Shown here: piece after piece, positions 44,816-56,217 of the stretch
Position numbering within the stretch: the stretch's first letter is position 1
Layout: every line of letters starts with the position of its first letter
Source of the DNA: Mesodorylaimus sp. YZB2_4
Taxonomy: Eukaryota; Nematoda; Enoplea; Dorylaimida; Dorylaimidae
Direction of reading: 5' to 3'
Assembly (NCBI GenBank): GCA_030248295.1
Contig: JASANH010000328.1
Location: forward strand, 1 to 64,000
DNA length: 64,000 nt
Notes under the pieces: model-generated
The model's input: only the letters and a program-made list of their open reading frames with translations
What the model was told of the DNA's origin: nothing
The model's database searches: none
Program-made: the position numbers and the translations under genes

Positions 44816-47800
44816 CATGCTCGACTTTTAGGGGGCGACCGGTTTAACTTGGGGGCGATAGGTTCGACTTGGGAGGCGGCAGGGTCCGACTTTGGGGTTT
44901 GACAGACTCAACTTAGGAGACGCCTGGTTTTACTCGGGGGCGATAGGCTTGATTTGGGATGCTGCAGGTTTAACTTACAGTAGATGCAATGACAGGATTA
45001 GCTCGGGAGCAATAGGACCAACTTAAAGGCTAACCCCCTTTAATAGTTCCTTTTCATTTTTTCGGCAACGGATGCAACCACCGCGCTGAAGCCATAGGTC
45101 TACTTACGGACGTCGGATCATCGGACAAGCTGCTCGAGAAGCACGGCATTAGATGCAGGAAGTGCGCGAGTGGACGTCGATGTCGGACTATGGACCTTTG
45201 AGATCCTCATGGACGAGTGAGTCACTCACATGCTCTTTGGTCTCAAGAATGAACTTGCTCCTTTTAGGTGAAAGGCATCGGAAAAAATCTACATCAAGCG
45301 CAATATCTCAGACTGGGGATGGAGCAGTTGAAGAGCGGTTCCCGTCTGCCGCTGCCGACAATCACGCCGAAAGAGCTGGGGCAATCGGCTGCACGATGCT
45401 TGCTGAAAGTTCTCGATCATCCAGCCATGCGAGGTGGTTGTCACAGTCAATACCTACAACACCGGAATGAGCCTGCCGTGAAGACGTCGATGTGATGTTG
45501 ATGCTGATCAGCGTGATGGCCTGCTTCAATGTGCTTCTGAACCGTGTGCTGATGCCGAAGTCTTGCGTAGTAAAGAAATCAAAGTCTGACTGAAGAAATA
45601 CACCTTGGTCTGAGGCCAAATTCCAGAAAGCTTGCTGGAAAATAGTGACATGAAAAAGAAATTCCAGCGTGCTAACTGTAATGTTTGAATGAGGTGACCG
45701 TTGAAAATTCCAAGGAGCTCGCTGTAAAAGTAGTCAATTAAGGTGAGTGTGGAGAGGCCCAAACTTTTTCTACCTATTCCAAAAACAAAGTGTCGTGATT
45801 TTCCACTGACGTTCACATATTACAACGAGCTCCATGTGCATTTGGCTAGCAGGTACATACCAATGCATAGTACGCTGTAAGAAAAGCGATTAGGCTGGGA
45901 TTATGGCTCGGTGTGCGGCGGTAAATAAAAACTTTTCAATCTACAGAACATTTTAGTTCGCCCAATAGTGTTTTTATGTATTTTTAGGGCCTCGTTTTTG
46001 AATATAGTCGAAACTTGAAGGAAAAGGTAAGCTACGACCAGCACCAAAAAATTTAAGCAAACTACGCAGAACAGAACTCTCGTCTCGGCCAGTAATTTCG
46101 AAGGGTATATACGGCTAACGGAAACAGCACGCACACGCAACACGGTTAATAAAAACATTCCGCCCGCTGTAGGCATGTGTTAAAATCCTGTTTTGCGAGC
46201 ACAAAAAATTAATTAGCTCGAATCTTAAAATCACACCCCCAGAAGAATAATTCGCGCTGTGTAAGCTTTCAGAAAAATCAAGCTTTTATTTTGTAGCTTT
46301 TGTGGTTATTGCTGTAGACGTGACCTAAGTACTTCGTCGTCGTCATCTCTGGAACAGCAAAACGGGCATTTCGGATCTCGAGAACGGTGCAGCCATTTCC
46401 AACAAAATTTTGCACGATTATTAGCCATGGCGCTTAACATTGCACGTCTGTGTGGCTGGGCTAAACAGGCAACTACCGTGCCTCTTGATGTAGAGCTGAA
46501 AAACATTTTTCCGAAAGCTACTTCCTAAAAAAATCAGTTTGCGAGGTTTTGGGGTTTTTTTCGTAGAAGCAATATTGCACATGTAGTTGCAAAGTTGCAG
46601 ATGCGATATTTCACACCATGCGCTCCGACAACCAACCTGCGCCTTGTTATCTTGCTGGCCCGTGGAGCCTGCCAGGATGCACCCTGTGCAATATACAAAG
46701 TAATTGAAATTTGCGAAGTACAAAACAGAGGTCGGGTGCATCAACTTTGAGAAATGTCGGGAAATGCAATTAATTAGCAATGTGAAAGACTCATTGGAAG
46801 AGCCACGTGGGCTCGCCATAGGTAGAGGGTTTTGGTTCTTACCTTGCTTGGCCCAGAAATCCGACCGGGAGGCCGCAGTTCTGTTCCAGCTGGGAACGGC
46901 AGTTTCGTGAGCTTCGCTGCCCTTGCACACCGAACTCACCGCCTTGTACCATCGAAAGGCAGACGGCAAACGAGAGGCAAGGGCACTGGTCTTCAGACAC
47001 TAATCGGGAAAGGGCCCTTCCTTCTCACCCCTACTGGAAGACCAGTGCTGGTGCAGGATCCCCTCGGAGAAAAAGATCCAAGTCACGAGGGAAGCTGCCA
47101 CGCCCGTCTCGCAAGCAGAGCCAAAGTTAGGCCACGTCTGCACGCATCTTGGCTGCAGCATTTCCATTCAAGATCGGACCTTTGCCAGGGAGGTACAGTA
47201 TACATACCTCCTGTGTTCTGCAAGACAGGACTTCTAACAAAAGCTACAATGCTCTGAAACTGAATTATGTACAATGTGTCTTGGGTTAGTCATTTAGTTT
47301 GCGCAATTGTATGCTTCAAATACTCATCTAGTTCCCTCTTTTCGTTATCCTTTTTTAGTGTCGTTTCCCTTTGGGCTCTTTCGGTTTGATTTTACCGAAG
47401 TACAGTAGTGTGGGATAGCTGTGTACGTGCTATGATTTATTGTTAGTCCATGGAGATTCTGTTGTGATTTCTGAAATGAAGAAATGCCACAGAAGGAAGT
47501 ACTTTTGCTCATCAAGTGGATTACACGTGCTGCAAAGGGTGTTCGCGCTGATTTTGAGAATATGAGTAATTATCACTCATGAGAAATTTGATGCCGAATT
47601 GAGCGGTACATTTTGACCCCCTTTACTATTTTAATTTCACTTTTACATTTTACGATTCACGATGCAGTTTTGTACAAAGTTTCTCTTCTCAACAAAGATT
47701 GGACGCTGTTGCATAAATGTAGCTGAATCTGACTTCTAAATTCATTTCAAATCACTAGCTTCTATACTATTCAAATTCTAAACTCGTCGTTTACGCAAGG

Positions 47801-48308
47801 TAGCATCCTATACTCTATGTAGAAGGCTGTACCTGAAAAGATCGGCACAATATCTCTTTTACAGAATCAATAGGTCCCGGTTTCTTCAAAGAGAGCGGCA
47901 GCCGGGCAACTTTGCGGAGAATGGATGATAATTGTGAGCGGATTGTTGCTAATGATGGCCGGGTGACAAGGCCGAAACAGCCGTTCTGTCTCTTTGTGCT
48001 ATACCTTGTTTTAGTGTACGCCCTCCAAGACCCAACATTATGGCCGCACAAGGAGCAGCGGGGCCTACTCGGACTGCTTCTTGACAGCTTTGACATGGAT
48101 TATGTACAGATTCTGAAGGATTTGTGCTCTGTCCACTGGTCCTATGTGGCATACATGGTGAGAAAACCAGTACGACAATGAGCGTCATGGGTGCATAGTC
48201 CGTGCGTGTACTTGTCACGTCGCCACCCAGCTTACGGGAAGTACTGTATAATACACACAATCGTCTCTAACCCGATCAGCACACGCGACACTGACAGGCA
48301 TCCTGAAA
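44816..48308. other. Non-coding, nothing firmly recognised
   Basis: ORFs at 45153-45470 (+) and 46421-46969 (-) lack domains and convincing splice context. No RNA gene is seen. Confidence 0.35.
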
Positions 48309-48435
48309 GGCGCATTTGTAGTCGACAAAATTTCTACTCTTACCCCTAGGGTAGGAGTAATGGCCATATACTTAAGCGTATGCTATTACTCCTACCCTGG
48401 GTAGGAGTAGAAATTTTGTCGACTATAAATGCGCC
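48309..48435. mobile_element. 127-bp MITE, near-perfect hairpin
   Basis: Arms of about 55 bp beginning 'ggcgcatttgtagtcgacaa' are almost exact complements, with a short central loop around 'atacttaagcgtat'. Unrelated to the other MITEs here. Confidence 0.85.
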
Positions 48436-49685
48436 TGAAGGGTGGGGGCAGGGGGATGGGTGAGTGGGCCTACCAGTTTGTGGTTTAGCTAACGTCTCTT
48501 AATAAGGATCTACAGTATTACGGACTACATTACCTTCTGATCCTTCTCGTACGCCTAGTCAGCAGTCAAAGCAGTAAAAACGGGGTCAAGGCAGGACTCA
48601 TCGAATAGCCAAACCAGTTCATAAATCCATCCTTTTTCGATTTACGCCCGCGGACTTACGTATACGGGAGCAGTCAAACAGGTTATATCAATCTTTTCTT
48701 GGCCCATGGTCCAGTTCATCTGGTCAGTTTCAGAGGTAGCGCGAGCCTGTTGATGGATGACTTTTGTCTTGTTGTGTCAACTCCACTCTCCCCACCCATG
48801 CGTGTGGCTTGGGTGGAGGGGTGAGTACAAGCCACACACCGTAGCTATGTACTGTACGTCCAGCCGTTCTTCCGATTGTTGGCTGTCTAATGGGGTCTTC
48901 ACAACAACATATCTCTGATTTCTCACGCGAACAAGAAGGGTTCTCTTTAAAAAATCTAATTACCTGCTTACAGACACAAAAATTTGGACGAACGCTTTTG
49001 CAAATACGGCTTCTTTCACGCTGTACTGCCTCAGATTACGACTGACGTGACTATTGCGCATCAGCAGACGGGTGTCTAGCAAAAGAGCCGGGTATGAATT
49101 TCATTTTAGTCATTTTCACAGGTGGTACGTAGCTCGAGGGCACGGAAATCCAGTCAATATTCCAAACATAAAGTACCGCCTATCTGCTCTTGTTTTTTAT
49201 ACATGATGTGCGGTCCAAGGGCCTACAGCACTCGCGAAACCTTTACAGCGGCCAAAACACAGAATATACTGTACGTATACCTAGTCGTGCGGAAGATCTG
49301 CATTCTGTAGAACGGTCTCTGCTGTAAGCCGATCCTGCTGCGCCATTGTTTGCGGCTTCTTAATGCGATATGAAATATACTGCGCACTTCGTGCAAGTAT
49401 TTTGTATACTTTCCGACATCTGTTTTGGGAACATATGTATGCTATATGATGGCAAAGCATAGCGCTTTCATCTCTGCGTCTTGTCTTTCCCTGACAATAA
49501 GCGCGCCCACTCGTGCATTTTATGTGTGAGGTACAGCAGATATTTAGGGGGTTTCCTGAGCGCAACAACGGAGGCACTAAAACATTCATTACGTTCATGT
49601 TTTATACTTAAAACGCAGGCATGCTCTTGAGGAAGAACAGATCCTTTCATCGCCAGCGGTCACTGATTGACAAAAATGGAATATA
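48436..49685. other. Intergenic upstream of ferroportin A
   Basis: No gene recognised; the last few hundred bases should contain the ferroportin A promoter. Confidence 0.4.
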
Positions 49686-51676
49686 ATGCCTGAATATTCA
49701 AAGTACAAATCAGAGGCTCTGTTATTTGCGAAAAGTACAAAGACCAAGCTCATTCTTTACTATGGGATGTCTACTTGGGTGAGGAGCACGAGATGAGCGA
49801 CTTGCTCACGCAGGCAACGATTTTTTACTTTGAAATCCTACTTTTAGAACGAGCAAATGTGGGCATTCGTCGTAGCACTAGCATATGGACAATTGGGTGG
49901 AGACATGAGACTGACTGGTGCTGCATCATTTGCAGCATCGCTGTCAATATTAATTTTTGGACCTGTAATTGGCCAGTGGATAGATTATTCTAATCGACTC
50001 AGCGGTGAGCTGTGGTCGCTATTAAAAATTGATGTTACTATTTAGAGAGCTCCGTGTGGCAACTGATCTTTCACATTCAGCCGCACACCTGGGGGTCTCA
50101 CCCATCAGGTAGTTTCAGTCGGCGTCTAAGACTTGAGTTGCTGCCCCAGCGCCCCATGGTCACTTCCTACAATCATATTCATATTCATATTATCGTACAG
50201 CCCTTTCTCATGCTTTGCAGCCATATCCATCTTATTGACCTGCACGAAACTCTCTGCCGTTGTGAACACACTGTCGATGGGTTTAATCTTGATTTCTGTT
50301 TTTTCCATAACATGGAATCACTCGATATCTGTGATTCTAACGACAATTAGCGTTGCCGCAAATACCACGTCCACTCTGGGAGCTGTTGCACTAAAGATCA
50401 TTTTGACGAAAGATTGGGTCGTTGTGATAAGTCAAAATGACACAGGTCGATTGGCAGGTTAGTAGCGAAACGACTCTGTTATGACTACAAACGGCGCATA
50501 GTTTTGTCCTCCATAGCCGTATTTCAGCATTAAATACAAAATTACTACAAGTTCGACTTTTCGCTTTCTTGGTGTCACCTTTAGTCGCCGGCCAAATCAT
50601 GGATTGGACAAGCATTGCGACCAGTTGCTTCACTGTATCAGGGCTGGCACTTTTCACATTCCCGTTGGAGCTGACAATACTCCATTCTGTCTATCATTGC
50701 GAAATCGGTCTGAAAGAAAAATTATCGCCTCAAAGGCATTCATCGAGTGCAAGCGATAGCGGCAAGGGCACACACGTTTGCGCATTCCTCAGAGGCATCC
50801 TGAAGCATCTGACAATAGGCTGGCGGCTATATTGGCGCCAGAATGTGTTTCTTGCTGGAATGAGCCTCTCATTAACTTACCTTACCGTCCTTGGACTCGA
50901 CAATATCACGGACGTGTATGTGTTCAGTCAAGGGCTGACGGCAAACTGGATCGCATTCGGCAAAGGGTGCGGAGCCATTGCTGGAATTTTAGCTACTGTG
51001 GCTTATCCAATAATGAGACAAAGAATAGGCCTCGTGAAAACGGGCTTGTGCGCCTTGGCACTGGACTTGATTAGCCTGCTGCTGCCGCTTGCGTCCATCG
51101 CGCTGCCTGGCAGTCCATTCGACCCGATCGGTTATTTCGATCATTACAACATCACTACGAAAAATTTCGCCCATTATCTTTCTCAAGGAGTGCGCAGAAC
51201 GAACTGGACGCTGCTGCCAAGGGCCAGCCAATTAAATGATTCAGTATACGAGATCGTTCAACATAAGTTCAGTGACAAGACGTCGGTTTCGGTGTTCTTG
51301 ACTGGAGTCGTGCTGTCCAGATTTGGTAAGTTATGATACCCCGACTCATCCCCTTAGCCGCAACCTTCTTTCAGGGATGTGGATGACTGATCTCGCTGTC
51401 AACCAACTATTCCAAGAGAATGTGGTCGCAAACGAGCGTGGCATTGTGAGTAGTGTCCAGATTGCTGTTAGCTACTCGCTGGATATGATTAAGAATCTCG
51501 CAATCATTGGTTTGCCAGATCCGAAAACATTTGGCCTCCTTATTATTAGTTCATGGCTAGCCCTACTCATGGCTTGTGTTTTTTACGTGCTTTTCATACC
51601 TGGCATCGCTTATGAAGACGAGGAAAGCCGTCTAGGACTGGAGAAGAATGTCAATTACGGATCTACAGTTGACTGA
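49686..51676 (+). CDS. SLC40A1-like: Ferroportin A (SLC40 iron exporter)
   Basis: Five exons (49686-49778, 49848-50004, 50221-50457, 50528-51325, 51375-51676) close in frame to 528 residues; the human protein has 571. Ferroportin exports ferrous iron across the plasma membrane through 12 transmembrane helices. Family landmarks: YYGMSTWNEQMW, LIFGPVIGQWIDYSNRL, LTKDWVVVIS, SPLVAGQIMDW, YWRQNVFLAGMSLSLTYLTV, LPGSPFDPI, DLAVNQLFQENVVANERGIV, LPDPKTFGLL. The large loop between the two six-helix halves is shortened. Residues that in human ferroportin are the TM1 Asp and the hepcidin-contact Cys appear here as Glu (NEQMW) and Asn (LDNIT), as expected for an invertebrate lacking hepcidin; numbering is from memory. 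The C-terminus ends soon after the last helix. Confidence 0.93.
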
Positions 51677-51955
51677 CACGGAACCACTTCGAAATTATGG
51701 AGCTGCCTGTTCTGAGGCTGCTGTATGTAAAATTTTGCTGGTGTTGTTTGTGCTTTGACAAAATGCAATCGGAGGATTTCACTGGTGGTGAATGAAAGCT
51801 TCAAGCGTTTACTGATACGGAGGGAGTTCAAAAAGTTCTTAGCCTGAGTACCTTCCGCATTAGCTGCAGCAGTGAAATTCGTACTTTACACTGCTACACA
51901 TCTCACTAGAATCCCTGCAAAAAATAACGCTGATCCATTCGTGCGTTCTTGAGAT

Positions 51956-52180
51956 ATGGTCATCTACTGTACTTGGAAGTGGGTCAGAGAAATTACAAAT
52001 TTGACAAAACTTGCGCATCAGTATGTCATCAAGTTTTTAATAAAAGAAGGCTTGAAGCCCACAGAAATTAGCGATCGGATGGTCTTGGTGTATGGCAATG
52101 AGGCACCTAAATTGTCGACAGTGAAAAAGTGGTCTGTTTTGCTCAAACATGGGGGAGGCTACGATCTTTTTGAACTCCCC
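51956..52180 (+). mobile_element. Mariner transposase remnant (N-terminal HTH)
   Basis: The open stretch contains QYVIKFLIKEGLKPTEISDR and VYGNEAPKLSTVKKW, the first helix-turn-helix of mariner transposases (HTH_48 type). The catalytic DDD domain is missing; text beyond 52180 is unrelated. 'ggagttcaaaaagttcttag' near 51824 may be the left terminal repeat. It is a dead fragment downstream of ferroportin A. Confidence 0.7.
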
Positions 52181-52764
52181 TCGTACCTTGCTGCTCGCAG
52201 ATTAGTGGCGAGTGCTCAGAGCGGCTTGGTCCTTGGTCCATGTGCACACCCGCATGGACCGAGGATGTGCTGTTTTGGGAGATGAGGAAGCCCACATGCC
52301 TCACGCGCTGCAACAAAGCAGCAGATGAATGAACCTGATGAATGGCTTCGATCAACATGCACAAATATAATACACGAGTGGCTCGCAAAGCGCCATGCCA
52401 AAACCACTTAATTTGTGGTAAGGGTTTCTTCTGTCAAGTTCATCATCATCACGTTTTATTCATTAGACAAAGGCTGAATCTGATCATTAGACAATAGTCG
52501 ATCTTTAAAAAGCACAAAAATTTGCTGCGATGGCAGCTCTTAACAACTGGACATTGTCGTATGAGTCGATGTTGGAGAAACTGAATACCACGTTCTAAGT
52601 GATCGAATAAATCACCTCAAACTCATTCAATTTTATAGATTTTACCACGGGCACGCGTGCTACCCGAACCGACATTTTATTTACTCGGGCATGCGTTATC
52701 GTCGGGTCAACCTGTTTGGCAGCCAGGGTGACTTAGTCACGACGGGTTAGAAGGATCACAATTT

Positions 52765-53485
52765 ATCACCGGATCGGATCGGATCGGGTCTATGCGATTG
52801 GCCGACTCGATCCAATCCGAAAGTTTCCATTGGAGATTTTGCAAATTCCACAATGAAAAAACCTTTTGGGTCGGGTGCATCCGATCGAAAAGTTAGCAAA
52901 AGATTCCAGGCTAGGGGGTTCATGACTGAGAGCCCATTATTGTCATGAGTGCTTTGTTGTCGATAACTACGCCGAGGAAAACAAACATACGGACTCGCCT
53001 GTAGGACGGGCTTTGGACGGAGTTGGCTTCACTTTTATTGTGAACAAATGAGTCGTCAGATAACTGTTTCAAATTGTCAAATTCTTCTGAAAATATACAG
53101 TATAGGATGTGACACGAAGGACGATACTTTCCTATTTTTTGGTCTAGATAGCTTTGCGATGTGATGACTTGGTCACAATCTCAATACAGTCGACCTCGGA
53201 TAATTGCAAAGTCCGGATAATTGCAACAAGTTCCCATTCCCGATTTTTAAGCTACAGTATGTTTTACGTGTACTTTAACCTCAGATAATTGCAACTTTGT
53301 CTAATTGCAACTCATTTTGGCGTCCCGAGCGGTTTCAATCATCCGGGATCGACAGTAGTCCTGCGTCGAAATGACAACTAAAAAGAATGTTCACAGTTAC
53401 TCTGCCAGAGATGTTTAGCGTTTGCGAAGAGGTCGATTTTGATTCGATCCGATCCGACAAACCCCCATCCGATCCTGTGGTGACT
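52765..53485. mobile_element. GGATCGG-rich inverted-repeat element with nested MITE
   Basis: Outer ends 'tcaccggatcggatcggatc' and the looser complement '…gatccgatcc…gatcctgtggtga' suggest an element of about 720 bp related to the GATCGG arms at 19.8-20.2 kb. The interior is interrupted by the element at 53187-53355. Confidence 0.5.
53187..53355. mobile_element. 169-bp MITE, pogo/Tigger-like ends
   Basis: CAGTCGACCTCGGATAATTG at the left and its imperfect complement CAATCATCCGGGATCGACAG at the right, flanked by TA. The motif 'ggataattgcaa' recurs inside. The ends resemble, but are not the same as, the 32.5-kb element. Confidence 0.7.
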
Positions 53486-55862
53486 TATAATCGCCTGTTC
53501 AGTCTCTCGCAGGCCGACTTACTTTGATACTGGCACCAGTCACTCAGGGAGTGGAATGGATTGATGCTAGGGAAATCCAAGTTCCAATACATTTTCATAT
53601 TTTATTCTTGCTAAGACCATTCTCGCACTCGAGAAGCAAGAAACGAGAAAGTGTGTTTTACGCCATTAAAGTTCTTCAACAACGTCAGCCCCCTGTTATC
53701 ATTACGGAAGGTTGTGTTTAGTGAAGCTTCATACATACGTTCTTACACTTAAATACGTACATACGCCCAAACTAGGCACCTGCTAGTTGGGTATTGTGTC
53801 TGCAGGGCACGACTTTGTAGTTGTATCAATATATATTGCTATAAAACTATTTTAGTTTTACCTGCAAGATTCAAAATCCACAATATAGGGTTTCTCTTAG
53901 CGAAGATCAACCTTTTATGCAGCTGTTGGAGGTATAGATGCATTTATTGGACATAAATCTGAACTCCAAAATTGAATGATTATGGATTATTCAAAGTCTG
54001 AACGCATTGGTCCTTTACGCACAATATTTATACATCACTGTACCCGTCTGAGAAGACCGCCACGGCATCTTTTTTACAGCATCACGAGCGAGCGTGGGTA
54101 GCTTTTGCCATGAAATGAACGTTCAGGATCAGTGTACTCTGCTTTTTGTGCGGATAATGGCCACGTGGCCTGTGACCTCTGCGTATTTACCCTGATTTTT
54201 TTCCAATAAACCCCAAGTCATGGCTTTAAGTTTTCCGCTTTTTCTCTGCGCGAATCAATGCATTAAAGATTCGACCGCAGCCGAGATGAGCTAAAAACTG
54301 ATCTGTCTTACGTCATCATTATATGCCTTCGACAGTGCGGTGCGCCCAACTTAAAAACTACATAGCTCAACTTTCAGGGGAACTTCTGCTTTTACGTATT
54401 TCTTCAGTGAGTCTTTGTAAACTGAACATATCCGTGCCCTATTTTTCTCTCGCAAAAAATTTAAATTTTTTTTTCTTATTTGCGCGTGCAGTGATCAGTA
54501 GTGATTCCTGATCGTAGGCCGCCATCAATTTGTTGCTCTGTCTTCCATTTGACAAATTTTTTGCCAGCGGGCAGGTCGCACGTAGTTATGTTTGTACAGT
54601 CCCCCAACTACTGTTTGTGCTTGTACTCGTCTGCGTGTTCTCTACACTTTTGATATGTTTCAGTGTTTGCCAAAGTATCCATGGCCCAAGAGATACCGTA
54701 AATTTCAATTTAGGGTTTTGATAGGAGACAGATTCGAGAGAAGGACTACTGAAAATGGTATAACATATTCTGCGGGGTCTGTTCTCTTGTCTGCTGGGCG
54801 CAGTATATACCTATGTGTCCTATTTAGAAAACTGGTCTTAACGTAATCGAGCAGGTTCATAGCATACAGTATGTACTCTATGCGCTCATTCGCACAAGCT
54901 TCCTTGGAGCTCCCCACGCAGCTAGGGGGCAAATTGAGTAATATACTCTGTGTTCATCCCCCTCTCTAATGCTCCCGATCAGCAAGCCGGTGGTGAGACC
55001 ATCGCAGAAAGCTATCAGGGGATACCAAATGGCAGACGGGTCAAGTGGAAGACGTCCATATACCCGTAACAGTAGAGTGCAAGGATGCTGCACCCGTTTT
55101 TGATATACTTGCCCACTTCAGGCACGATCCGCTCTCTGTGGAATACAACGCATATCGGTGGGCAGTCAGAGAACGTCAAAGGGGTAAAGCCGGATTTATA
55201 TACATACCGGCAGTGTAAGCAATCCTCGGATTACAAAGTTCGTCAGCTTCACTATTGGCTCGTTGATGGTTGGATGTAGATTCCTGGCGCAAGCTGACTT
55301 TGTCGAAGAATATACGCCTTATATTTATCATTTTGGGAGCTGTCAAACAGGTAATATGGATCACAGTTCTCTCTCCTTTTTTGGCAAGGAATAGTCAAAG
55401 AGGTTGAGATCAATTTGATGTGACCATCTCTTATGCATTACGGGTAACTACTGAACACACCCGCCCCAAGGATTCCTCGGCCTCCACTGGAGCCTACACA
55501 ATGCTTACTCAATTTCGAGTAAACCTGGTACTTTGCTGGTGCAGTTTCCTATCCATGTTTTTTCAGCATACCTGCAAGATCTTAGACATAATACACCGGT
55601 TCGTGCAAGAATGTGTTGCCTGCCCCTTGGCGGTTCAGCTTTAAAAGGCGTCTGTAAGGGGCTTGATTACAAGAGCTGAAGCTTGATCACAGCCGTCAGA
55701 GAAGGCGATGAAGATCTCTCTAATTAGCCTTGTCTCTCTAATGCCTTTGGGTTAGCGGCCCTCAAAGAGGCCTTGTGATCCTAACCCGGTCTACTGTATG
55801 ATGGTAAACTATGAAATAGTGACTGACGCGCGATCTTGCCCACACTCTATGCTAGACACCCT
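53486..55862. other. Intergenic, nothing recognised
   Basis: Low-complexity-poor spacer with short ORFs only. No domain, RNA gene or transposon termini were identified. Confidence 0.35.
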
Positions 55863-56217
55863 TGGTCGATCCCGAAAATAGCTAAGACCAATTTTGAAAT
55901 ATAGAGATTAGAATGAATTACAAAAAATATGGAAAATGACGTAGTACGTCGTCTGTTTTGGCTTCCTAATCACTCTATGCATAAGATAGTTCGAGATGCT
56001 TTACTCGTTTTAATTTCTCTCTCTAACCACCCCAAGCGACACTTTCTTCCGTAATGGATGGCCTACATGGATTCAGCTCGAGGTCCCCTCAGCTTTAGGT
56101 AATGGCTTCTATGAAACGTGTCAGCAGCATATCGCGCTTATATTTTACCCATCAAAAGCAGGTATTTGCGAGATGGTGCGAGGACATATCCCTACTTTTG
56201 TCTAGCGAAGAAGGAAT

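Noticed and set aside
44343..44902. Overlapping 162- and 141-residue ORFs
   Set aside because: Both are translations of the four-copy tandem repeat in different frames.
45153..45495. Possible two-exon gene (donor near 45217, acceptor near 45267)
   Set aside because: Splice sites look fair, but neither resulting frame shows a domain; kept out for lack of support.
46421..46969. 182-residue ORF on the - strand
   Set aside because: No recognisable domain, odd composition, and it continues through unrelated text; chance openness is plausible.
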